Of a DNA stretch of 5,526 bases, positions 1-4,754 are shown piece by piece. A program made the position numbers and the translations under genes. Source of the stretch: TMED109 sp002684605 (GTDB lineage Bacteria; Pseudomonadota; Alphaproteobacteria; TMED109); contig CAJWSU010000050.1 of NCBI GenBank assembly GCA_913046335.1, forward strand, positions 1-5,526. The letters run 5' to 3'. Each line of letters starts with the position of its first letter. Position 1 is the stretch's first letter. The notes beneath the pieces were generated by a model that saw only the letters and a list, made by a program, of their open reading frames with translations, did no database searches and was not told the origin of the DNA.

Positions 1-1
1 A

Positions 2-523
2 GTTAAGAATATTCTTTTTACAGGAGATATTACTGGTAGAGAAAATGGAAAAATAGTTAAAGGTAAAAGAGAAGGTGAATGGCTAGAGTATTGGGGTAAC
101 GGTCAATTATATTCTCAAAAAAATTATAAAAGTGGCAAATATGATGGCGAATATTTTAGCTATTATGAGAGTGGCCGACTTAATGTAAGTGTAAATTACA
201 AAGATGGAAAAAAAAATGGTGAATTTATAGATTATTATGAAAGTGGAAAGGTAAATTGGAGAGAAACTTTTATAGATGGTATAATAGAAGGTGAATCTTT
301 AATTTATTATGAGACAGGTCAGTTATGGTATAAAACTAATTTTAAAGACGGAAAAAGGCACGGTTTATATTTAAAATATAATATTAATGGTCAATTAATA
401 GAGGAAAAAACATATATAAACGGTAGTATTGATGGTGAATGGTTAAGGTATTATGATAATGGTGGTTTAATTGAAAAAAATATATACAAAAATGGTAAGT
501 TAATTAATACAATGACACCCTAA
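2..523 (+). CDS. YwqK/MORN-type repeat protein, 3' part (start lies outside window)
   Basis: The frame is open from the window edge to TAA at 521-523 and gives 173 residues of a protein whose start is not in the window. From residue 19 to 162 it consists of six units of exactly 24 residues. Each has a pattern like DGK..GE...YYE.G.L with a hydrophobic or aromatic end (for example KDGKKNGEFIDYYESG), and a partial seventh unit, KNGKLINTMTP, closes the protein. This is the MORN-variant repeat of proteins annotated as YwqK-family antitoxins, which are predicted to stack as beta-hairpins. The visible start, with LFTGDITG before an ENGKI segment, resembles the first unit of such proteins, so probably only a signal sequence and a short N-terminus are missing. 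The family's molecular role is mostly unproven. The antitoxin label comes from Bacillus YwqK and should not be transferred, since no toxin gene is visible next to it. The family call is firm; the function is unknown. Confidence 0.88.
   Translation, partial: VKNILFTGDITGRENGKIVKGKREGEWLEYWGNGQLYSQKNYKSGKYDGEYFSYYESGRLNVSVNYKDGKKNGEFIDYYESGKVNWRETFIDGIIEGESLIYYETGQLWYKTNFKDGKRHGLYLKYNINGQLIEEKTYINGSIDGEWLRYYDNGGLIEKNIYKNGKLINTMTP
56..520 (+). repeat. Six-and-a-half tandem 72-base units encoding MORN-like repeats
   Basis: The units start at 56, 128, 200, 272, 344, 416 and 488 (the last partial), with no insertion or deletion between them. They are clearly homologous as protein, with G, G-E/L, Y and G-L positions recurring every 24 residues. 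At the DNA level they are well diverged, so this is an old protein repeat kept in register and not a recently expanded tandem repeat. Confidence 0.85.
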
Positions 524-524
524 A

Positions 525-555
525 TTTTATAACAATAAAATTGTTAAAATTTTTT
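525..555 (+). terminator. AT-only hairpin with T run, candidate terminator of the repeat-protein gene
   Basis: Just after the stop codon, TAACAAT (530-536) pairs with ATTGTTA (540-546) around a three-base loop. Three more T-A pairs (526-528 with 547-549) form across a bulged A, and the hairpin is followed by six T (550-555). Its position and T run fit a Rho-independent terminator. The stem holds only one G-C pair, so it would be weak, and AT-rich DNA makes such structures by chance. Confidence 0.4.
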
Positions 556-570
556 ATCATATCAAAGATA

Positions 571-590
571 TAAAAGAACAATTTCTTTTA
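571..590. repeat. Perfect 8-bp inverted repeat, possible second terminator
   Basis: TAAAAGAA (571-578) and TTCTTTTA (583-590) are exact reverse complements separated by CAAT. The hairpin lies about 20 bases after the first candidate terminator. It could be a back-up terminator acting in either direction or a chance AT-rich inverted repeat. No T run follows the right arm on the plus strand. Confidence 0.35.
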
Positions 591-653
591 ATAATAAACT
601 TTTAAAATAGTTATTTAGGAATCATGGTAAGCTATTAGGTTAGAGTATTTAAT

Positions 654-881
654 ATGATTGAAGATGGTGAAATTATAGAAATAGTTAAATTAAAAATAAG
701 AGATCCTATAACTCAGAGAGAGATTGCAGTATGGATAATTGAAAATATGCAGAATATTGAATTTCCATCTTCTAATACTCTTGAAAGACTAATAGAAGTA
801 ATTGAAAGAATTAGAAAAGAGTTCCCATTAGATTGGAAGAGCAGATGTTTTGATAGTTTTGTATCTTTTAATAAATATTAG
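654..881 (+). CDS. Unrecognised small protein, 75 residues (uncertain)
   Basis: The frame runs from ATG at 654 to TAG at 879-881. An in-frame TAG at 636-638 means no longer upstream start is possible. I recognise no family. The product looks soluble: a charged N-terminus, two predicted helices (about residues 20-33 and 41-56, the second amphipathic with the pattern LERLIEVIERIRKEF), and a short tail with one Cys and several aromatic residues. There is no signal peptide or membrane segment. The ribosome-binding site is poor (only an AGGTTAGAG-like stretch around 637-645). For coding: the composition is protein-like, with balanced charge and helical periodicity, and without this gene 524-1026 would be a 503-base empty stretch, unusual in so compact a region. 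Against: no homology I can name and weak initiation signals. It may be a lineage-specific small gene. Confidence 0.5.
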   Translation: MIEDGEIIEIVKLKIRDPITQREIAVWIIENMQNIEFPSSNTLERLIEVIERIRKEFPLDWKSRCFDSFVSFNKY

Positions 882-1026
882 AATATTAATTTAAGCTTAT
901 AAAATTAGTTGTTTAATAGTTTTCAAAAAATTAAAGAACTATTGTAACCCATTAAATATTATAGTAGATATTCCTCACTTAAGAACTCATTTAAATGCTG
1001 AATATTAGAATAGGAATATACTTATT

Positions 1027-1764
1027 ATGGAGTTAATCATAGAGTTGATAGTAATTCTTATGCTAACGATATTTCAATCTGTATTTGGTGTAGGTTTACT
1101 TTTATTTGGTACACCAATATTCTTATTTATAGGATACAATTTTGAATCAACCTTAATTGTATTATTGCCTATTTCGATTTCTATCAGTTTTCTTCAAATA
1201 ATATCTCAAAAAAAGTCTGTTAGACCTCTAATTTTTGAATACAATCTTTTTTGTTTACCATTTCTAATTATTTTTCTAGTTATTGCAATAAAATTTGGAA
1301 ACTTAATAGATATTAAGGTCTATGTATCAACATTTTTAATCATTTCATCTATTTTAATATTAAATAAAAATAAGTTTATTTTTATAAATGAATATTTATT
1401 AAAATATAGAAAATTATGTTTAATTCTTATAGGTTCTATTCATGGCTTTTCTAATATGGGAGGAGGATTTTTATCTATTTTTTCTACTACAGTTAATGGA
1501 AATGATAGAGATCTAACTAGAAATTATATTTCTTATGGTTATTTTATTATGGGAGCTATTCAGTATTTTACAATATTGCTTATAGGTTTAAACAATATAG
1601 ATTTTACCAAGTTGTATTATTTAATTATACCATTAGTTTTATATTTTCCATCTCAAAAAATTTTTAAAAAAATTAATAATCAACTTTTTATAATAATAAT
1701 TAATTATATTGCATTAATATTCGGAATCATTGCTCTAGTAATAAGTTTAACTTTAAAGGCTTAA
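1027..1764 (+). CDS. TSUP (TauE/SafE) family membrane transporter, probable anion/sulfite exporter
   Basis: This 245-residue protein is almost entirely hydrophobic, with about eight membrane segments (roughly 3-16, 20-37, 42-60, 74-92, 97-113, 129-150, 168-187 and 195-242, the last stretch possibly two). It shows the internal duplication typical of the TSUP family: the first half has FQSVFGVGLLLFGTP (16-30) and the second half the matching HGFSNMGGGFLSIF (139-152). Members sit in the inner membrane and move small anions or sulfur organics such as sulfite, sulfoacetate or related compounds. The substrate cannot be read from sequence. The length is normal for the family. The ATG at 1027 has a modest AGGA at 1012-1015, 11 bases upstream. 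The gene is extremely AT-rich. Its downstream neighbour on the same strand, 94 bases away, belongs to a cysteine-related hydrolase family, so a sulfur role is plausible but is inference. Confidence 0.88.
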   Translation: MELIIELIVILMLTIFQSVFGVGLLLFGTPIFLFIGYNFESTLIVLLPISISISFLQIISQKKSVRPLIFEYNLFCLPFLIIFLVIAIKFGNLIDIKVYVSTFLIISSILILNKNKFIFINEYLLKYRKLCLILIGSIHGFSNMGGGFLSIFSTTVNGNDRDLTRNYISYGYFIMGAIQYFTILLIGLNNIDFTKLYYLIIPLVLYFPSQKIFKKINNQLFIIIINYIALIFGIIALVISLTLKA

Positions 1765-1801
1765 TAAAATTTTGAATTATAATAATTATAGAATGCAAGT
1801 A

Positions 1802-1816
1802 TTGGGTTAACCTCAA
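1802..1816. promoter_or_regulatory. GC-containing palindrome upstream of the hydrolase gene, possible operator
   Basis: GGTTAACC (1805-1812) is a perfect palindrome. With one extra T at 1813 it is extended by TTG (1802-1804) and CAA (1814-1816). It stands out in an otherwise nearly all-AT gap, 42 bases before the next start codon. A TATAAT lies just upstream at 1778-1783 without a good -35 element. The palindrome could be a repressor site or part of an mRNA structure. There is no direct evidence of binding. Confidence 0.3.
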
Positions 1817-1846
1817 GAAAGTATTAATATATTAATATTATTTAAT

Positions 1847-1852
1847 GGGAGG
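1847..1852 (+). promoter_or_regulatory. Strong Shine-Dalgarno of the ATC hydrolase-family gene
   Basis: GGGAGG lies six bases before the ATG at 1859. It is the best-spaced and most consensus-like ribosome-binding site in the window and fixes the start codon. A perfect AT-only palindrome (1822-1837) sits just upstream and may be incidental. Confidence 0.8.
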
Positions 1853-1858
1853 AAAATA

Positions 1859-2341
1859 ATGTTGAAAGATAGTTTAACCCAAGATATAGGAGTGCTTTTA
1901 AGAAGAGAGACTGAAGCAAGAATTTTAATACCTTTTGTAAAGAACTTAATTACAGTATTTGGTAAATCTAAAATATTAAATATATTAGAAAGTACTATAA
2001 AAAAGGAAGCAAAAAGACAAGGGAAAGATCTATCAAAAGAGTATGGCAATAATGTTGATGCTTTTTTGAAAACATTAAGTTTTTGGACTAAGGATAATGC
2101 TTTAGAAATCGATATTTTAAATAAGTCTGATTCCAAATTAGATTTTAATGTTACTCGTTGTCGATATGCAGAAATGTATAATGCTATGGGTATAAATGAT
2201 TTAGGTGCTATTTTATCCTGTAATAGAGATGCATCTCTTATAGAAGGTTTTAATGTGAAAGCAAAATTAGAAAGAAAAAAAACAATAATGAATGGAGATA
2301 AATGTTGTACTTTTAGGTATGATTTTAATAATAAAAAATAG
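1859..2341 (+). CDS. L-2-amino-thiazoline-4-carboxylic acid (ATC) hydrolase family protein
   Basis: This soluble protein of 160 residues has no signal peptide or membrane segment, so it is expected in the cytoplasm. The N-terminal half (about 1-75) is helical and charged. The C-terminal half carries the family's recognisable core: FNVTRCRYAEMY (96-107), then LSCNRDASLIEGFN (119-132), then a closing CCTFRY (149-154). Cysteines 101, 121, 149 and 150 lie in this core and are candidates for active-site or metal/thiol chemistry; I cannot say which is catalytic. The named family enzyme opens the thiazoline ring of ATC to a carbamoyl-cysteine on the way to L-cysteine. Most genomic members are untested and may act on other substrates. 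The ATG at 1859 is supported by GGGAGG six bases upstream. The gene follows a TSUP exporter by 94 bases. The family assignment is good; the reaction is inferred. Confidence 0.82.
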   Translation: MLKDSLTQDIGVLLRRETEARILIPFVKNLITVFGKSKILNILESTIKKEAKRQGKDLSKEYGNNVDAFLKTLSFWTKDNALEIDILNKSDSKLDFNVTRCRYAEMYNAMGINDLGAILSCNRDASLIEGFNVKAKLERKKTIMNGDKCCTFRYDFNNKK

Positions 2342-2449
2342 AGGTATTTTATATAATAAATATTTATGAAGTAGTTATTTACTTTTATTATTATTATTAA
2401 TAGCTTTTCATAATAGTTATAATTGTTCAGTGTATTTAATATATTTTTA

Positions 2450-2496
2450 AATTACTAATATGAATTTACAAAACTTCTTCAAGTAATTACTAATAT
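2450..2496. repeat. Pair of perfect 12-bp direct repeats upstream of the channel gene
   Basis: AATTACTAATAT occurs at 2450-2461 and again at 2485-2496, so the copies start 35 bases apart. They lie in the 186-base gap between the hydrolase and channel genes, 32 to 78 bases before the channel start. Two identical boxes about three and a third helical turns apart could be sites for a regulator. The sequence is low in complexity, so chance is possible. The rest of this gap holds only a short TTA microsatellite (2385-2399) and AT-rich DNA without a recognisable gene. Confidence 0.4.
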
Positions 2497-2527
2497 TTGT
2501 ATATATTTAAATATTGGATAGCCCAAA

Positions 2528-3238
2528 GTGATAAATGATTTGTTTTCAAAAGATGTATTTCTAAAAGTTAAAGAACATAAAATATTTCAATCTATAGTAA
2601 TTATTGCTATTATTTTATCAGCTTTTCTTGTCGGAGCATCTACCTTTAAAATTAACAACACACTAATAACTATTTTCTGGTTTGTAGACATTTTTATTAC
2701 ATTATTTTTTATAATAGAAATTATAATTAGGTTTATAGCTGAGCCTAATAAAAAAAATTTTTTAAAAAACGGCTGGAATTTATTTGATTCATTAATTGTT
2801 TTCATTTCTATAATTCCCATTGGCCCAAATTCTTCTATACTAGTGTTTAGATTATTACGAATTTTTAGAGTTCTAAGACTTATTTCTGCTGTACCAGAAT
2901 TGAAAGAATTAATTGAAGCTCTTTTACTTTCTATTAAAAGAGTTTTTTATGTATCATTGTTATTATTTATCATACTCTATATATACGCTTCCTTTGGCTC
3001 TATATTATTTTCAGCAGATGATCCTGAAAGATGGAGGGATATGGGAGTGTCCATGATTACATTAGTTCAGGTATTAACATTATCAAGTTGGGAGCAAGTA
3101 ATGCTTCCTTTACAAAAAATTTATTGGTGGTCTTGGGTATATTTTTTTAGTTTTATAGCTATTGGCTCTATAACAGTTTTAAATTTAATTATTGCTGTAT
3201 TAGTTGATGTAGTTACAAACCAGAAAACAAATAAGTAA
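2528..3238 (+). CDS. Voltage-gated cation channel of the bacterial NaV-like family, variant filter TLSSW
   Basis: This inner-membrane ion channel subunit has six helices and is expected to form a tetramer. S1 is about 17-38. S2 is about 45-71, with Glu64 and Arg68 in a FFIIEIIIRF pattern. S3 is about 83-98, with Asn84 and Asp87. S4 is about 105-120, with gating arginines at 108, 111, 114 and 117, one every third residue. The S4-S5 linker, with AVPELKELIEAL, follows. S5 is about 137-160, the pore helix about 172-183, and S6 about 203-230 with Asn219. From memory, the line-up with NavAb/NaChBac is clear throughout. The filter reads TLSSWE (184-189) where those channels have TLESW, so the ring glutamate is serine. 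The protein stops eight residues after S6 and lacks the usual coiled-coil tail. The start is GTG at 2528, seven bases after an in-frame TAG and with no strong Shine-Dalgarno; no in-frame ATG exists before residue 172, though TTG at 2540 is possible. The family is certain; the ion carried is not. Confidence 0.92.
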   Translation: MINDLFSKDVFLKVKEHKIFQSIVIIAIILSAFLVGASTFKINNTLITIFWFVDIFITLFFIIEIIIRFIAEPNKKNFLKNGWNLFDSLIVFISIIPIGPNSSILVFRLLRIFRVLRLISAVPELKELIEALLLSIKRVFYVSLLLFIILYIYASFGSILFSADDPERWRDMGVSMITLVQVLTLSSWEQVMLPLQKIYWWSWVYFFSFIAIGSITVLNLIIAVLVDVVTNQKTNK

Positions 3239-3304
3239 ATTATATTATTTTAATATTGATAATTAATTAGTAAAATTAATTAATACAAATAATATATGTA
3301 ATAT

Positions 3305-3332
3305 TTGACTATTATGCTCAAAGCGTTATATC
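3305..3332 (+). promoter_or_regulatory. Sigma-70-like promoter of the PQQ dehydrogenase gene
   Basis: TTGACT (3305-3310) matches the -35 consensus at five of six bases. After a 16-base spacer, TATATC (3327-3332) matches the -10 box at four of six. This is the best -35/-10 pair I see in the window. Transcription would start near 3339 and give a leader of about 43 bases. TCAAAG is repeated at 3318-3323 and 3331-3336, over and beside the -10 box, and could be an operator. Confidence 0.5.
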
Positions 3333-3363
3333 AAAGGAACGTTTATGTGTTAATTAATAAAAA

Positions 3364-3370
3364 AAGGGAG
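3364..3370 (+). promoter_or_regulatory. Shine-Dalgarno that decides the dehydrogenase start
   Basis: AAGGGAG ends 11 bases before the ATG at 3382, and a second purine stretch, GAAGAG, lies at 3372-3377. A GTG four codons upstream (3370) overlaps this motif and has no ribosome-binding site of its own. ATG 3382 is therefore preferred, and it also begins a well-shaped signal peptide. Confidence 0.65.
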
Positions 3371-3381
3371 TGAAGAGTTAT

Positions 3382-4683
3382 ATGAAAAATATATTTTCTA
3401 TAATTTCACTTATAGCATTTGCTTTATCAGCTCTAAGCACGGTTTCTTTCGCTAGAGATGATGAAGATGCTATAGGAAAGTTAAGTAGTTTCAAAGCTAC
3501 TCATAAAAATGTTGATTGGGTCAAAGTTGACCAAAATACAAAATTTGCAGATAATGTTAGGAAGAATATTCTTCCAAAAATTAAGATGCCAGCTGGCTTC
3601 AAAATTGAGTTATTTGCTGTTGTTCCAGACGCTAGAAACATGGCTGTAAGCAGAAATAAAGGCGCAGTATGGATCGGCACAAGAAAAGATAAAGTTTGGC
3701 AAGCAACTGACAGAGATATGGATAATATCGCTGATACTGTAGAGCAATTCGCACCTACAGTTAATTTTGATATTCCAAATGGTCCATGTTACAGTGATGA
3801 TGGTCATCTGTACATAGCTGAAAGAAACAGAGTTTTATGGTTTCCAGCAGCTGAGTATTTCATGGAAAGTGCAGACACTGTAGCTATTCCAATCATTAAT
3901 CAAGGTGAACTAATTCCAGTAGATGAAGAGTCTTACAATCATACTGGTAGAGTTTGTGCAATTGGTCCAGATAACAAACTATACGTAAGTTTAGGGCAAC
4001 CTTTTAACGTAACAGGTCCTGATAAACTAGATATGTATAGAGAAGTTGGTATCGGCGGAATGATTAGTTTTAATCGTTTCCCAGGAGAATTAGATCGTAA
4101 AGTAGTAGCAACTGGGATAAGAAATTCTGGTGGTCATGCTTTTAACAAACAAGATGGTTCTTTATGGTTTACTGATAATCAAGTAGACGGTATGGGCGAT
4201 GAAACTCCTCCAGGCGAACTAAATAGAATGCCAAAAATGGGCATGTGGTACGGTCATCCTTATTATGGTGGCGGTAATGTAAGAACTGCTGACTATTCAG
4301 GTGAAGTTCGTGCTGATTTAGCTAAAATCTACGTAAAACCTCAAGTAGAGATGATTGCTCACGCAGCTGATCTAGGTATGATGTTCTACGATGGTGATAT
4401 GTTCCCAAAAGAATATGATAATGCAATATTTAGTGCACAACATGGTTCTTGGAATGCAGTAAAAGCTAGAGGCGCAAGAATTATGGTAACTTTTTTAGAT
4501 AAAAACGGTAATGCTAAAAAAACTGTACCATTTGCTGAAGGTTGGATGACAGAAAAAGGTAGATATATTGGACGTCCAGTTGACGTACAACAATATATTG
4601 ACGGATCTATTCTAGTATCTGACGACAAAGCAGGTGTCGTTTACAGAATAAGTTACGGTGATACAGAACGTGCGTCTAATTAA
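3382..4683 (+). CDS. Periplasmic PQQ-dependent sugar (glucose/sorbosone-type) dehydrogenase
   Basis: The precursor of 433 residues has a Sec signal peptide (lysine at 2, hydrophobic core 4-18, likely cut after SFA at 22-24) and a six-bladed beta-propeller of the glucose/sorbosone dehydrogenase family. Motifs in order: an entry segment, MPAGFKIELFAVVPDARNMAV, near residue 69; NHTGR (186-190), whose His187 matches the catalytic base of soluble PQQ glucose dehydrogenase; GIRNSGG (245-251), with the PQQ-binding Arg247-Asn248; a GDETPPGELN loop followed by YGHPYYGG; QHGSWN (353-358), another cofactor contact; and GRPVDV (397-402) with DGSILVSDD near the end. Such enzymes oxidise aldoses or aldehydes and pass electrons to a carrier; the substrate here is unknown. 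A secreted cytochrome c follows 71 bases downstream and is the obvious acceptor. The gene is much less AT-rich than its neighbours and uses more GGT, GGC, CGT, AAC and TTC codons, which suggests high expression. No PQQ synthesis gene is present in the window. Confidence 0.93.
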   Translation: MKNIFSIISLIAFALSALSTVSFARDDEDAIGKLSSFKATHKNVDWVKVDQNTKFADNVRKNILPKIKMPAGFKIELFAVVPDARNMAVSRNKGAVWIGTRKDKVWQATDRDMDNIADTVEQFAPTVNFDIPNGPCYSDDGHLYIAERNRVLWFPAAEYFMESADTVAIPIINQGELIPVDEESYNHTGRVCAIGPDNKLYVSLGQPFNVTGPDKLDMYREVGIGGMISFNRFPGELDRKVVATGIRNSGGHAFNKQDGSLWFTDNQVDGMGDETPPGELNRMPKMGMWYGHPYYGGGNVRTADYSGEVRADLAKIYVKPQVEMIAHAADLGMMFYDGDMFPKEYDNAIFSAQHGSWNAVKARGARIMVTFLDKNGNAKKTVPFAEGWMTEKGRYIGRPVDVQQYIDGSILVSDDKAGVVYRISYGDTERASN

Positions 4684-4695
4684 TTAGACAAAACT

Positions 4696-4730
4696 TAATG
4701 GGCTAGTTATGCTAGCCCATTATTTTCTTT
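4696..4730 (+). terminator. Strong Rho-independent terminator after the dehydrogenase
   Basis: TAATGGGCTAG (4696-4706) pairs perfectly with CTAGCCCATTA (4712-4722) around a five-base loop. The 11-bp stem is followed by TTTTCTTT (4723-4730). It begins 12 bases after the dehydrogenase stop and is the most GC-rich stem in the window. It should end most dehydrogenase transcripts before the cytochrome gene. Confidence 0.93.
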
Positions 4731-4754
4731 AATTTCAATTTTCTTGATTAAGCT

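Noticed and set aside
2..881. A toxin-antitoxin pair made of the YwqK-like protein and the 75-residue protein
   Set aside because: The order, the 130-base gap with a candidate terminator and the lack of any toxin motif give no support beyond the family's inherited antitoxin label.
915..943. Inverted repeat AATAGTT / AACTATT before the TSUP gene
   Set aside because: Seven A/T-rich pairs with a 15-base loop and no T tract; too weak to call a terminator or operator. The rest of 882-1026 shows no gene or clear promoter.
1813..2136. A 107-codon open frame on the minus strand opposite the ATC hydrolase gene
   Set aside because: It lies almost wholly opposite a gene with clear family motifs and a strong ribosome-binding site. 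Its hydrophobic, Ser/Phe/Leu-rich product is what the complement of AT-rich coding DNA gives.
2342..2527. Possible small genes in the longest gap, such as an eight-codon frame starting at the ATG near 2460
   Set aside because: All frames are very short, lack ribosome-binding sites and show no protein-like pattern.
2750..2769. A8-T6-A6 tract inside the channel gene as a slippage site or intrinsic signal
   Set aside because: It encodes a plausible lysine/phenylalanine cytoplasmic loop between S2 and S3, and the frame continues with conserved residues on both sides. There is no evidence of a shift.
2587..2820. A 77-codon minus-strand frame opposite the channel gene
   Set aside because: It is contained inside the channel coding region, has no start signals and matches no family I recognise.
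3262..3284. AT-only inverted repeat ATTAATTA / TAATTAAT after the channel gene as a terminator
   Set aside because: The stem has no G-C pair and no T run follows, so it is indistinguishable from chance in this DNA.
3370..3381. GTG at 3370 as the dehydrogenase start
   Set aside because: It overlaps the GGGAG ribosome-binding motif and has none of its own. Starting at ATG 3382 gives a cleaner signal peptide.
3610..3807. A minus-strand open frame opposite the dehydrogenase gene
   Set aside because: Antisense shadow of a well-conserved gene; no ribosome-binding site and a Cys/Ile/Ser-rich product without domains.
4386..4628. An 80-codon minus-strand frame opposite the 3' part of the dehydrogenase gene
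   Set aside because: Antisense shadow; the plus-strand reading carries the cofactor motifs QHGSWN and GRPVDV over the same bases.
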